This document shows, in pieces, positions 34,701 to 47,330 of a stretch of 64,000 nucleotides of DNA. A model generated the notes under the pieces. That model saw only the letters and a list, made by a program, of their open reading frames with translations, was not told the origin of the DNA and searched no databases. A program made the position numbers and the translations under genes. The stretch is from Paralvinella palmiformis. Its lineage: Eukaryota > Annelida > Polychaeta > Terebellida > Alvinellidae. The stretch is taken from the NCBI GenBank assembly GCA_025642065.1, contig JAODUP010000358.1:124001-188000 (forward strand), in the 5' to 3' direction. Each line of letters begins with the position of its first letter. Position 1 is the stretch's first letter.

Positions 34701-37700
34701 AGGACAAATAAGATTACAAATCAAAATGATGTTTGACAATGTGTATCTGCGAATGTTGTTCAGTAGAATGTCTACTTGACTGAACTTGAGAAGAATGGCC
34801 AACAGTAAATAAGCACAGGGCACTGACGAGCTGTCACACTGTTTTAGTGAATGCTGCTAGTCACATTGAGATAATAAGAGTATATTTTAGAATTTGTGTA
34901 ACAAAGGATCATTATAGACACTATTTTGCACTGATCAATCAAAATGAATAAAGAAGGCTGACCTCTAGATACTATCTGGGAACATTTCTTATGAGTTGAA
35001 ATAGGTGGGTAAACCTACGCAAAATATGCGATTCGTGACAAGCAAAGCCTATCAGAGATACAAGACTGAAAGAACATCATGCACGATATAGTGCAGCCAA
35101 TGCAAATCACAACTCTAATGCTACAAGAACAGTTGTATCACTGGAGTCATCAGTCAGCGAGGATACCAGCTGAACATTTCAGAAAAAAAAAGTAAGTCTC
35201 CACCAAGCAGTCCTCCAATCCTATCACCCAAATGGACATGGACAAGCACATTGTTAGGAAATCTGCCTTCTTCAAAGTTTCTCTTCATCATGAAATTGCC
35301 AATTGGTATCATCCCATTCAATGCAGCAGAACACCCTCTTTATTCCAAACCTTTAGCATCTGTCAACCGAGATAAATGCCACAGAACAGCAAAGTGATTG
35401 AAAACGAACTACTGGACAATGAACACAATCAGCTAATCACTGGATAGCAAGACTGCTACTCTTGTGCATGATAGATGGTCGAATGTTCATAATGAGCCGG
35501 TGACTGACAGTTGTCTGCACAGGTAGATGGAAAGATATTCTTTCTAGATAGTAATAACACCGGTTCTATGACTAAATCCCCTGATATTTGCAAGAATCTG
35601 TCAAGGAGATGTTCAACTACATAGTAACTAGTGTATTAACTAATAATTACAAGAATATGAAAATAATGAGAGCTGGCCTCTTTGAGGATTATAAGAACAT
35701 ATTGGTTTAGGGATGGTCAGCTCACTGGCTCAATCTACTAGATCAGGATATTACACACCCTTCTGTAATGAAGACGAGTCACTGAAGTACAAAAACATTT
35801 CCGTAACTACCACCAGCCTAATCCCTCCTTTCAGACTGTAAAGAGAGTGTGAAACCACAGTTGTCTAATGACAACAGACAAAAAGCCAGCTGACTTGCCT
35901 GGACACATTTATAAAGAACAAAATTCACTAAATCATAATCAAACAGGACCATGAAGATGAAAGGAATCTGGCTGCTCAACTTCAGACAATAGCACATGCC
36001 CTATACAATAGCACATGCCCTATACAATAGCACATGCCCTATACAATAGCACACGCCCTAGACAATAGCACATGCTCTAGACAAGTCTCAAAGTGATGAC
36101 TCGGTCTTCCATTGCTGATGCCTGTCATATCTGGACACAGTTGAAAGAAGACCATGTCTTAGAATCTTATAAGGAAGCCGTTGAGAAGCAATTTAACCAG
36201 GCAATTGTACATGTATCAAATCTGGCTCTAATACATTATCATGAATAAATGATATCTACAAACTGTTATTTTGTTTGATTTCTAATAACACTATTTAAAA
36301 AAAACTCCTGACAATATATAAGTTAAATAAGTTAATGCATTCTTACCTACAAATGTGACATCCCAAACTCTTACTGGATTTTGACATCAAAAAGGAGTTT
36401 TTGATGGTTTAAACTAGGCTTTTGATGCTGTCACATCAAAGAGATTTTTGACCCAAAAAAATGAACCCTGTATTACATACATTCTATTTCCCTGTATTTC
36501 ATTGTGAATGAAAATAACAAATTACCATAGAGTCTCCAATCTACATATGCTGGCACTTTAGTTATACTGATGGCCATCTTATCAAATGGAATGGCACCTG
36601 AATCCTTCCTCAGACTGGGTCTATAACCTCGCATAACAGCAAGCTCTTTCTCCGTCATGTCTGCCAGATGGTTTACACGAAGTTTATATGACAAGCCAGC
36701 ACGGTTTTTGGAATGAATAAACCTGAAAAACAACAAAGGGGGATAATTGGTAAGGGTCGTTTGTTCAGACCCGAAACTTAGACAATCTCAACGCAATGGT
36801 TAATCAAGATTTTGTCTAATCACAAAACATGGTGGAGTACTTAAATTCACAAGTCTGTGTTATCACTATCACAACAAGTCCATATTAAGGTGCCAAAACT
36901 GACTCGTGCAATTGGTTGACTGAATACACAATATGATACATACATTTAGACACTGGCAGATCACTCAACCCTTAATCACCTTTTATAGAATAAAATTAAA
37001 TTGTCAATCAATATTGAAAAAATTTCTGTATCTGAGAATTTGTTGAAAACTCAAAAAGGACTTACAATAAATGAAATTTTATGGGAAAGACCCATTTCAA
37101 GTTATTCTGGTCAGTGATAACTGATACACGATATCAGATCAAATATGTCTCAATTACATAGGACACCAGTGGATCACAGAAGGGAAAGATGAACTTATTT
37201 TCTTATGTTCAAGTTACTAATTGTAAGGAGTATCTATTTATGGGAGCATAGTATTGTGGACAGCTAAGAAGCACAGATACAGCTACATTTAGGTCACAGT
37301 GTTTAATATAATAAACAGTGACAAAAAACTGAATAAAAAAATCCAGCCAACCAATCATAGATGTGTGTGGCCAGAACTACCAGGTAACTCCTTATTAACA
37401 CTGTACCTAACATTTTGTCTAAAGTAATGTTTTCTCCTCTCATGTTCCACCTGATTCTTGTATTTCTTGTCGTGTTTTTTCTTAAACTTCTCAAACTTGG
37501 CATCAATTTGGCTCTCATCATGATCAATATATTCTTTCATTGGGTTCATCAGAATCCTGTGTTCTGCATCTCCTGGGCCTGGAAAGGCACCACACGTCAA
37601 ACCTGACAACAGAAGAAAAAAGACGTTACAACAACTTTATCTATTATAAATGCATATCGAAACAGAAATTTCCCCATCAAACTACAGACTAGTGCTTTTA

Positions 37701-40700
37701 CAGAACGGTACACATAGTATTTAAAATCACCACATGGCAAGTATGATGCTAAACTTCTGGACAATGTATTCTCACTTTTATTTGCAAATCAAAACGTGAC
37801 AAGCATGTACAGATCTTACATCAAAAAGTCTACAGTCACACCACTTAAATATCTGGGAAGCATAACAACAATGCATACAGTGCATCCTCCAGTTGTTGAA
37901 GACACTAAACTGCCTTTGAGTTCCTACTGAAATGTTTATTTTCTTTAATGGTTTCATCCCACAAGCTTCTGACATGATAATAATGTAAATATTAATATCT
38001 GCACATCAGTTTTGGGTAAGCTAATAAAATGATTATCCCCCCCCCCTCACAAATACAGATACATCTGTAGTATTCATTTGGAATCATAACATCAACTTCT
38101 TGAGATAATTTTCAGTAGTTTTATTGCTTTAAATATTATTAAGTTATTTGTGGATGTCATTTAGTTTCTTAATGTATACCAAATTGTGGATAAGTGAACA
38201 GAAGAATGAGCAGGGTTTAATAAGAGATTATCACTCAGAAAAGACAATTCTTTTTCAAATTATTTGGTTTAAACTGGGTAGATGACCCTAGACAAAACAG
38301 ATAGTATAATGACATAACTAACCTAGCATTTATAGATGATATTACTGGCATGAGCCATAATAGAAGTTCATTTACTAAAGAATAAATTGGAGTTGGGGTA
38401 TTTAGCCTGGTGCTGGTGTCACACCAAGGAAATATGACCAAGAGGTGACTCCCTAGGGGGGAATATATCCCACAAACTCAGGTATGAGCTGGAGTCATAC
38501 CCACAACCTGGATGTTTGCAGCACAGTGCTCTAACCACTGCACCATCTTGAAAAAAACAGAAGATCTCAAAGATACTTTACAAATTGATACCAATTTCGG
38601 TGTGATTTCAGTCTTCATTTAACTTCCAGTTCCAGGTATACAATTTCAGCTATTCTCATTATTTATGTACATCATCCACACACACACAGCATTGTTCCAG
38701 ATTTCAAATTCAAACTTAATCATCGTATTCTATGTAACTATCACATGTGAAGATTCTACTACGATTAAGCTACTGCAAATGTCAGTCTAAGCTCATGAAA
38801 AAGTGGGCTACAGTGAAGCATGTCCTTGCGGATGAAACTGCTTTAAACTGAGATTTTGAGGTAATCAGAATCTCCGAAAAGCCTACAAAAGAAGTGTCCC
38901 AGTATATTATATTTTGTACAACAGTATATGTATTTCAAGCTGACTAAAAATAACAGTTTTTCTGTGAGCACAATAATATATTCAAAGTAAACTGTTACAC
39001 ACTATTCCACACTTTCTGAGAACAAAAACATAAATTACATGAATATTTCCATATATTGTATGATGAAGAAGGATGATTGGATGTTTTACGGCCATTTTGT
39101 GCACATGTTAGACTAAATGGGCTGAGCGACCTCCAAATGTAATGAAGCGAAGTCAAAGATGAAACAACCTTCAGATATATTGTATGAAAATGGTCTTACA
39201 AGAGTTACCTTTTTGGGGTTTAAAGATGTCATCAGGAAGGACTTTGAACACTGTCATTTTGCCATAATCCAGGTAATATCTGTCATAATGTGAACCCATC
39301 AATGTATCATATCCCAACATTTCATATCGAACTGGCTCATTCTTCTGAGATATCCATATTGTATAGCTATTCTTCTTGGCGCCTACCATTTCAGTTTTCT
39401 GCCATACATCACATATTTGGCCAGACCTGTTCTTCTTCCCTATCAACTAAAATACACAATAGTAACATTACATACTTAACCTAGGTTAGTGGGGGGAAGT
39501 TTGTCAAAGTGCTACCAGCAGGAACAACAGTGTTAGCCACAGACTCATACAAACACAAATAATTTGAACAATTTAAAGATAAATGTATACTCTTTTGTAC
39601 ATGGCAAGGTAAATGGCACTAGCAATCTCCAAATATTAATGAGGTGGAATGCAAAATTAAATATCCTTCAAACCGAGGTAGGAAATCAAACCCCATTTTA
39701 GATATCAGTGACTAACCACACTACTCAACCTCATAGACACTCAACACATCAACATTGCTGACATCTAAATGGTTCTTCAGACAATCTCCAAAATGTCCAG
39801 CACATAGAGTCTCATATATTCCTAACTGCCATTTGGTCTACTATTTATAGATGAAATAAAGAGGACTCAAAAGTTTTCACCATTAGATCAATACAGATAT
39901 AATTTTCAGTTTCTGGCTAGCACGATGGTACCACACAGATCATTTCTGAAAAGGTGCTTCAAACGTAATAATGGATTATTACATTATAAGTACACAAGCT
40001 CTAAATTGGTGAATTTCCACCATTTAAAATAACTGACAGGAGCTATATATTTCAATTAGGTTATTTTCCCATAAAAAGAATATTATATAGGATATGCTTT
40101 ATATATTGAGGAAAATAAGTAAATAAATTCATAAAAAAATATGAAACTGAAGAAAAAAAACACATTTCACCACGTTAAACAAAAGTGTTCTTTTGGATGC
40201 CTTAACCTAAATGGATCTTACGGGCAGCATTCATGATGCTAAATAACATACCTCATCCTGAAAGATAATTTTATTACATTTCTATTACATCCATATTCTC
40301 TGCTGAAGCAAACATCTCAACAACATGGTACTCTTACCACAAACCCAGTGAGGTCAGGTAACACACTCTGTAGAGTTATGGGGTCTGATTTTGTCCCATT
40401 TATTAGGAAGCACTTTCTTGCATTTGTTCCATTCATGAATACAGGCACTATCTTGTACCCGATGCCTTTAACATCTGTCTTGTTTTGACCAAGCTGTATT
40501 GTGATCACAGAGCCTAAAATTAAAGAAAGCAGAGAATATAAATAACTAAAACACACGGGTTACATTTGTAAATTTAAATACACAGTTATATGATAAAGAC
40601 AAAATTTTATAAACACAAGCGATATATATATAATTGTTATAACTTTTGTGCTCAATGTTAGTTAGCTGACATTGATACTACAAATGAGAAACTGTAAAAA

Positions 40701-40984
40701 AAATTATTTCACAAACAACCCACTGACTAAGATATAAATGTAAAACAGGTCAATAGTATTTAATAATACAGTGTACCAAACAATGCAATTCTCTCTTGCA
40801 ACGATGACAAATAAACATCATAACCATTATTTTTAATACAAACGAGTATTAACTTCATGCTTGTATCTAAAAATTATCCAACTTGTAAGTAAATAAAATG
40901 TGTCCTGTAATGTACGTATGGTCATTCATGTGAGTGATACTCAGTTGTGACAAAATTGTTAGACTTTATAGTATAACTATCGAA

Positions 40985-41022
<38 letters not shown>

Positions 41023-43898
41023 CAAGATTAAAATTAAAGGAATTAAAACATACAAAAACAGATGAAAATGTTTTTTTAAATAAACAAACAGGTAGTTTTA
41101 TTTTAACTTAATCATGCAAAACAAATTCACATAGCAATCATATTTGTTTCCAGTCAGGAACGCAGCAATCTGTGGAATACTGCTATGTCATATGTGTGCA
41201 CAATGTTATATTTTGCACATAATAAAGTACAAGACTTCTTAAAGCCATTCCAACTGTCAGAACCAAAGTTTTAGCCAGCCAACCATAAACTGCATGCCAT
41301 TAAAAATAAATATGCAGTACAGGCTCTATATATATATATATATATATATTGCAAAATTTAATGTTTAATACTAAAGTTCAGCACTTGCACAAATCAAACC
41401 TTGGTTTTCATGTCCTAAACGTTCATTCCTGGATAACTTCTGGATAAGTACAGTAACATTGAACAGGTGAGTGAATACTTTGTTCAGCCTCAGCGCTGTT
41501 TACATCCAGGAGATGACTTACTAGAGAAACAGGTATTACTCCAATTTGAAACCTGAGCTGGAGGTTTGCATTCCAGTGCCCATTCCACTGTGCTATAGGA
41601 ACATCATTCAATAACATTGACTAGTAACTGAATCATATACGGTGAAAAGTTCCAGAATCAGGCTCGTCATGTGACTAGCATAATACAACCAAGTTCATTA
41701 TAAGAATTCTTGATTACTTCTGCTTCTTCTGATGAAAATTTATGTTTTACGGCCACTTTTATGCACATGGTAGGCTAAATAGGCCTTCTGCTGCTTCTAA
41801 GATCAGATGATTAGATGTGTCTGTGGTTTACAAATAGAGCCACAACCTCTAGTTTATTGCATGAACCCCCGCCCCCCTGCAAATAGAACATTTACTCTTG
41901 CCAGAAAATAGGGTTTTGTCCAGCGACCCATCCAAATGGATAGCCAAAGATCAATTTTTACAGGTAAAATATATTACTTTAAAATAACTATATCCATACC
42001 ATATGTGTGTGTTTCAATTCCATTTTAAACAAACCAATAAAAAGGGTAAGAAAAACTGAAAATCTATACCATAGTAAATGTTCTGTTGAAAATACCACTA
42101 CGTACTATCATAGTAATCTACTCGGCTTCTGTTCTTGCTGCCATCATACCAAGCAGTAAATGGCTCCTTTACCTCTGCATAAGGTAGATACAATATGCCA
42201 GTGATGTTATAGAGACTTTCCCATTTTGGTACCGCCGCAGCGAATGTGGTGGCACCCAGACCTACAGCTGGGATGAAAAAGAGAACCAATCATTGCTTGT
42301 AGCTTCCAAGATGCATAAAATAATAAATACAGTAATAAAACATGTCACAATAACCAGATGCCACTAATATAAACATTGTTTATTAAACTCTTTTATAATT
42401 ATGTTTATTTTTTAATTTATCACTTACAGTGGTCACAGTCTCCGAGTCAGCTAAATTTTTGTTGTTGTGCAACACATTTGTTCAAAACAAAATCATGCAC
42501 TACTAAATATCTGTTTTATTTATTATAGGTATCAGATTGTGTAATTGTTGTCATTATTCTAGTACTGTCATTATTACACACCACCTCAGAATGGTTATTC
42601 TCCTACTCTGTGAATGATGTTTGAGAATGACAACAATGCCAAGATGAATCCATTTTGCTGTTTAAGAAAAGTAGTTCCCATGTAGATTTTTGTATCATTA
42701 TACCATCTAAAAGAGGCAGTAAAGATATACAAAACTTGAATTATAATTAAATTAGTAGCAGGGTTGGCTTTATGACAGTTGTAAACCTGTTTATGACATG
42801 ACAGTGTCATAAACCCGTCGTAAATACCTTTATGACATCATATTCTGTTGTAAACCTTTAATCACTATAGTTTGTAATTTTAACTTTTAAAAACTTTCAC
42901 TTTTGATCTATTTTGGTAAGAACTAGTTGTAGATTATCATTATATCAGAATATTTATATATTACAATCATGAATGTAAAATAATACATGTAAAGTTGAAT
43001 CAGTCCATTTGATACGTCAATCATCAACATTCCAAATAAGCCTTAATTGGAGGATCCTGTGACAAAATACCAGCTTGGCTGTTTTCTTATGAAACTAACT
43101 AACCATGTGTAACCAGACATGGGGTCAATTCAATTCCACATTAAATTTATCAATTCCAATTCAATTTTTATGTACTACTTTTTCTGATGAAAATACCTAC
43201 TCAAGGTAGGTACTACTTGCCTACTTGGAATACCTACTCCAAATGTCATGGAAGAAATGTTTCTGAATAAAAATATTAAATGGTAAATTAATTTGTGCAT
43301 TTAATATTTGTAGCAAACTTCAATTCCAATCTATCAATTCCATTCCATTCTAAAAATTACTTTTCAGCTATATCTGGGGGAAATATGTCATAAATTTGCT
43401 TTTGACAGTTTATGACACTGTCATGTCATAAGCCACCATAAACCTGTTTATGACATCAGAAACACTGGATAAATCCACGGGTTATGACATTGTGTCATAC
43501 ACTTGTCAACCCTGCTTTGGCTGCTATAGAATTGATCTAATTAAGTAATTGTGTGGCATTTTACAAAATATGAAAGTTGGTCTGTATGAAGTAGATGCTT
43601 GAAAGATAAATACAGTAAATTCAACTAACTGACACAGTTTTCGAACAAGTCATTTAATCAGAGAAAATACTTTAATTTACAAAACATAGGAAGTTGGTCT
43701 GTACAAAGTGAAAGACAAGAACTGAACAGCTGAAGTAGAACACTAGATAGAGTATAGATCTACTTGAAAATAAATACAGTAAATTCAACTGTCACGGTTT
43801 TCTAACAAGTCAATTAACAAGAGAAAATACTAATAATACAACATACAGCAGATAATGGAAAAATACTTACATAACAAAATAAAAAAGGAAAAATACAT
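31747..43898 (-). CDS. Secreted papain-family cysteine protease, counting factor-associated protein D-like (10 exons, 540 aa)
   Basis: Coding exons, 5' to 3' on the minus strand, are 43898-43871, 42267-42106, 40513-40338, 39446-39209, 37602-37407, 36722-36526, 33919-33828, 33590-33432, 32886-32697 and 31931-31747. Phases join to 540 residues. The start at 43898 was chosen because it is the only nearby ATG in phase with exon 2, and it gives a hydrophobic signal peptide (MYFSFFILL...). Residues about 22-215 form the N-terminal region seen in Dictyostelium CfaD-like proteins (531 residues there), with several N-glycosylation sequons. An I29 propeptide follows (about 225-300, with [14 protein letters not shown]). 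The C1A protease domain starts near [15 protein letters not shown], with oxyanion Gln341, nucleophile Cys347 (CGSCWSF), His488 (LDHAV) and Asn508 (KNSWS). All catalytic residues are intact. It probably acts as a lysosomal or secreted digestive protease; the substrate is unknown. Introns contain a hAT fossil and SINEs. Confidence 0.9.
34135..36470 (+). mobile_element. hAT element fossil in protease intron 6
   Basis: Ends CAGGGTTCACAGG (34135) and ATGAACCCTG (36461-36470) are inverted repeats. The flanks TACTATAT (34127-34134) and TATTACAT (36471-36478) agree at 6 of 8 bases, the two differences being transitions. Plus-strand frames, broken by stops and shifts, give DUF659-type hAT transposase pieces in order: [17 protein letters not shown] (about 35306), [10 protein letters not shown] (about 35470), [16 protein letters not shown] (about 35520), and [16 protein letters not shown] with [11 protein letters not shown] near 36110-36245. 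It is antisense to the host gene and clearly dead. Confidence 0.75.
35986..36080. repeat. 19-bp minisatellite, 5 copies
   Basis: ACAATAGCACATGCCCTAT is repeated five times head to tail with a few substitutions in the last two copies. It lies inside the hAT fossil and probably arose by local duplication of transposase sequence. Confidence 0.9.
38455..38560 (-). mobile_element. tRNA-like SINE fragment, antisense
   Basis: The minus strand reads ATGGTGCAGTGGTTAGAGCA (A box) then CAACATCCAGGTTGTGGGTATGACTCC-like sequence with a weak B box, typical of a decayed tRNA-derived SINE head. A more decayed relative may lie at 41510-41610. Confidence 0.4.
39064..39174 (-). mobile_element. SINE family A, 5'-truncated with target duplication
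   Basis: Only the body is present: the tail side (GATGTTTTACGGCCA), GCACATGTTAGACTAAATGGGC and GACCTCCAAATGTAATGAAGCG. The tRNA head is missing. Perfect 13-bp repeats ATATATTGTATGA flank it at 39051-39063 and 39175-39187. A 5' truncation with a target duplication is the mark of LINE-driven insertion. It lies 35 bp past exon 4 of the protease gene, in its intron. Confidence 0.85.
40984..41023. repeat. (CA)n(TA)n microsatellite
   Basis: About 13 CA units run into 7 TA units in an intron of the protease gene. A TA run of about 12 units follows at 41326-41350. Confidence 0.9.
41731..41784 (-). mobile_element. SINE family A, very short 5'-truncated copy
   Basis: Only the last 50 bases of the family (TATGTTTTACGGCCACTTTT, GCACATGGTAGGCTAAATAGG) are present. 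The flanks CTTCTGCTTCTTCT (41717) and CTTCTGCTGCTTCT (41785) are a near-perfect duplication. Confidence 0.65.
42759..43514. mobile_element. Non-autonomous hAT-like element
   Basis: Ends CAGGGTTGGC (42759) and GTCAACCCTG (43505-43514) are inverted repeats of the CAGGGTTG type. Near both ends the phrase CTGTTTATGACA recurs in inverted and direct forms with TGTCATAAAC. Its middle (about 43130-43360) is filled with CAATTCCAATT-type repeats. There is no transposase. The 8-bp flanks do not match, so the exact ends are uncertain. It lies in intron 1 of the protease gene. Confidence 0.5.
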
Positions 43899-44469
43899 CC
43901 CGTTCTACAAACACCAACCAACTGAGAAAAAACAAGCACACGCCGATATAAATCATGTGACGCCGCGCACGATCGGTGGCGCCGTCTTTTGAATATATGA
44001 TCAAATCGTGAATTATTGTTTGTTTATAATTATAATAAACGACATTGAGGTAATCTATTTTCTGATATTCTCGGGAAATATTTGATTTTATTCGTCCTAC
44101 GGAATAGTTTTTATTCATGATAAGAATGGAATATCATCAGTATATTCTAAACTCCCAGTCTAAACCTAGCCGTGCACTTCTAACCTACGTTCTGAGATAG
44201 ATCTAAACTCTTATCTCTTTCAGTTTCACAGTTTCAGTCTGACTTTCAAGAGTTATATAATTTTTTTAAAGTGACATAATTATGTTTATGACAAATCTGT
44301 TGAGTCCTGTCACTCAAAATTAGGAGGCTGAGCTGAGTTAGGGGTACATAGCTAGCCTAAGCCAATAGCCTTGAATAGGGGATACAGTTATTCCCAACGA
44401 AATAAGTTACAACTAGATCTAGTAGAACTAGACTACTAGTGTCTAGTCTAGATCTATAGACTTGATCTA

Positions 44470-44625
44470 GTCTATAGATCGCTAGTATATTTTGGAATTG
44501 ATAGTCAATTCCGGAATTGGAATTGATTATTTAAAAAAAAATGAATTGGAATTGAGAAAATTGGAATTACGAAATTTTGAATTGGAATTACGAAATTTTG
44601 AATTTGAAGTTTCCTACAAAAAATA
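44470..44625. repeat. GGAATTG/GAAATTTTGAATT short tandem region
   Basis: Irregular repeats of (T)GGAATTG and GAAATTTTGAATTGGAATTAC occur over 150 bp, similar to the CAATTCC-rich core at 43130-43360. Confidence 0.6.
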
Positions 44626-44714
44626 ATATACCATTTTTACAATGTTAACACTTACATGTTGTGTTACCAATATACTGGAACTATAATGATCCAGAGCTTT
44701 GGTTCCTTATATTG

Positions 44715-45180
44715 TTTGTTTGTTTGTGTAGTTTGGGGATTTACCCCAGGCTGTTGCTTACTGAGCACAGCTTCTGGAAGTAGAATAAATCAAAAAGATA
44801 TTTTATATGATAACTGATTTTAGTGGAAGATGTATGGATCTTTCTTAAGTAAAGGGAGAATAATGTCTGGGATGATGGTGGCCTTTCTCATGAGGAGTGC
44901 AGCAATGTCTTGGTCAGTCCAGCTGTGTTGCTGAGGGGTTAATTGGTCCTTTAGTTGTTGTCGGCAGGTGGGATGAGCTGGGCAGTTTAATAGGTAGTGG
45001 ATTGGGGTAAAGTCTTGTTGGCAGTGAGGGCATATTGTTTTGTGACGGTTATTTGTTCCGTATTTTTTGGTAAAAACCCAAAAACGTAGTCGGTGGAGCT
45101 GGGTGTCTGCTTGTCTGTTAGGGAGGAAGTTGAGGCCGGGAACTGAGGCCTTTTTTTTTGCTTGTAGTTCGGGGAGTATC
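44715..45180 (-). pseudogene. I-type LINE 3' end (C-terminal zinc knuckle of ORF2)
   Basis: The minus-strand frame ending at 44820 includes LHRLRFWVFTKKYG and ICPHCQQDFTPIHYLLNCP. The C-x2-C...H-x4-C pattern (CPHC, HYLLNC) is the motif found after the RNase H region in I-clade/R1-like non-LTR elements. Past the stop comes AGCAACAGCCTGGGG-type sequence and a (CAAA)n tail near 44720-44735, giving the natural 3' end. The element is truncated at its 5' side. Confidence 0.65.
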
Positions 45181-45222
45181 CCCAGGCTGTTGCTTGTTTG
45201 GCACAGCCTAAAGAGGTCTTCT

Positions 45223-45588
45223 GGTTTTGGTTTTGTTGTTCGGGGAGAATCCCCAGGCTGTCGCTTAATCAGCACAGCCTCTATGTTGGAGTGGTTGAGA
45301 AAGCTCCTCCCCCACCACTCACAGGGGAGCAGTACGGAAAGATGGAGCCAAAATACCATGAGGGTGGTCACTGCCAGAGTGTTTTACGTCCTCATGGGTT
45401 TTTAACGTCCCCCTTTATTTTAAATAATTCAGTGGAGACGGCAGCGCCATTTAACGTGGTCAGCCACCCACGATGTAGTGAGCCGAGAAATTAATCCCTG
45501 GAAAAGTTTCGACCTCTTACGGGGTTCGAACCTGCGACCGTTGGCACCAAGTGCCGACTGCTTAACCGCTAGGCCACCGGAGCTCACT
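45223..45588 (-). mobile_element. tRNA-derived SINE, family B, full length with target duplication
   Basis: On the minus strand the head starts near 45588 with an A box (TGGCCTAGCGGTTAAGC) and a strong B box (GGTTCGAACCCC, 45532-45521). The body contains CTCTGGCAGTGACCACCCTC and TCCGTACTGCTCCCCTGTG. The tail has the hairpin CCTGGGGATTCTCCCCG followed by AACAACAAAACC. Perfect 11-bp repeats AGAGGTCTTCT flank it at 45212-45222 and 45589-45599. The last 60 bases match the 3' end of the adjacent LINE remnant. Part of it is read through as a chimeric open frame (45371-44820) with no likely function. Confidence 0.85.
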
Positions 45589-46699
45589 AGAGGTCTTCTC
45601 ATATCCCCAGGCTATATATCAGGTATGCACACTGACTGTGGCACCCCAAGTGAGCATTTAACCAATTAAAAGGTCTGGATACCATGGGCTCCTCCCCCAC
45701 TGTGACATACCTGTAATCTATATAGAGATATTGCTATTTAGGAATTAATTAATTTTATCATCTCACCAGGAATGCCAATTTGGAGCCAAAGTTTGACCCT
45801 CCTCTCCTCAAACTGTGACTACTATAGCCTGTCCCCAGACCTAACTGTTTAATAATCATTTGAGAGATTTTGTAAACTTACCATATGTCACTGGTTTAGT
45901 ACCCAGCAGGGTTGTGAAAGTAAATACAGGATCTGACCCTTGCTGGGCGGAGCTAAGCAAATACATTAGTTTCAAGGCTCCTACTGGGCAGTGGAATATA
46001 AACATGTCTTTGATGATTAGAAAATATACTCTTACATGGGGATGCAACCAAGATTATGCTCCACAAGGTGATATAATACCTCTTTAGCTAAAAACACCTT
46101 GTGGTTAGGCTTGTGCTAATTTTACCATGTTAACACTTACATGTGCTGGAACCAATTTGATCCAGAATTTGATCCAGATATATTTGTCTGTACAATGGAA
46201 TCAAATAAATGTTTGCTATATAAGTTATAACACATAAAGTATATCTAATGTAGATTAAGTTAAAGTTGTTTTTGAACTAATTAATCTGCCAACAGCCTTT
46301 TCTTATGAAATGACTACTATCTGGATTAATTTTTTAATATTTGTTTGGATGGATGGGTGGAAGGATGGATTGTTCTGACTGGTTTACTGAGTGCTAGGTT
46401 TAACCCTCACCCATTCCTCTCCAAACAAATCAGTTATAGAAGAGTCAGTAATTTAAGTCACTACAGAGACAATGTATCATCAGTGTTTTATTGTTCAATT
46501 GTTACAAGTTGTAGAAAATAGGAATAAATTAGAATTTCTGTATTCACTTGCTGCCTCTTCTGCAGATATAGTGAGTAAATGGTGAGGGGAAAGGGAACCT
46601 TATTGCTTACTAACAAGGTGAAAATATATATCCTAAGTATCTTAACTAATTTTCTCCAATCATCTATTGGGTTTCCTCAATAGTCACTGGAGTTAGTTA

Positions 46700-47330
46700 G
46701 TTAGTTTGAGAGTATAATCTCTATGGCCAAGTCAGTGACTCCTCAGCTGTATTGCTTAGCTTTCCCAGGAACTCCTCTTAGATGTGATGGAGTTTGTGTC
46801 AGTTTCAATTGTGTAGCCTGGGATGTTTTGCAGGTATTTATCAAGTATGTGCTTGAAATTGGTCACAGAGCATCCTGTCTGGCCACAGATATTTACTGGA
46901 AGACTGTTGAAAATCTGTGGACCCCTAATTTGAAGGCTCCCTTCTCTGATTGCCCTAATTTTACCAGATGTGCACTGTTTTATTTGGGGGACTTGGCACA
47001 GTTGACCCTGCCTTGTTACTGTGTATGATTTTATTCCAACAGGTGTATATAATTTGGTATCTTTCCATCCTCCTCTCCTGAGAGTACATCCTAAAAAATT
47101 AGGTCAGATATCTGGTATATTTTACTGGAAAATGATCTGAAGAGGGACTCATTTTTCTGGATATCTCTAACTCTGTGTGGTGTCCATAACTGGCACCAGT
47201 AATCTATGTGCAGCTGGACTATGCTGCATCATATTATTTTCATAGTGTGCATGTCTCTATATGGTCTGTGAAACTGAGTGTCACTCATTTTGACATCAAG
47301 ATCTTTTGACACTTTGGGTTTGTTCAATTT
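46700..47330 (-). pseudogene. CR1-like LINE reverse transcriptase remnant
   Basis: Minus-strand frames, interrupted by shifts, give KVSKDLDVKMSDTQFH and HIDYWCQLWTPHRVRDIQ (47330-47150). Further on come RRMERYQIIYTCWNKI (about 47060) and FQQSS/FNSLP-type sequence with VTNFKHILDKYL (46900-46840). The order matches the thumb and C-terminal part of CR1/L2-like reverse transcriptases. Multiple stops show it is dead. Confidence 0.65.

Noticed and set aside
35986..36080. CRISPR-like array
   Set aside because: The 19-bp units are head to tail with no spacers; it is a minisatellite in eukaryotic DNA.
43867..44118. Longer N-terminus for the protease starting at 44118
   Set aside because: That frame reaches the donor in phase 2, which does not match exon 2; the ATG at 43898 is in phase and gives a signal peptide.
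44820..45371. 183-residue open frame as a host gene
   Set aside because: It is a fusion of SINE B sequence and a LINE ORF2 tail; the N-terminal half is SINE body read through.
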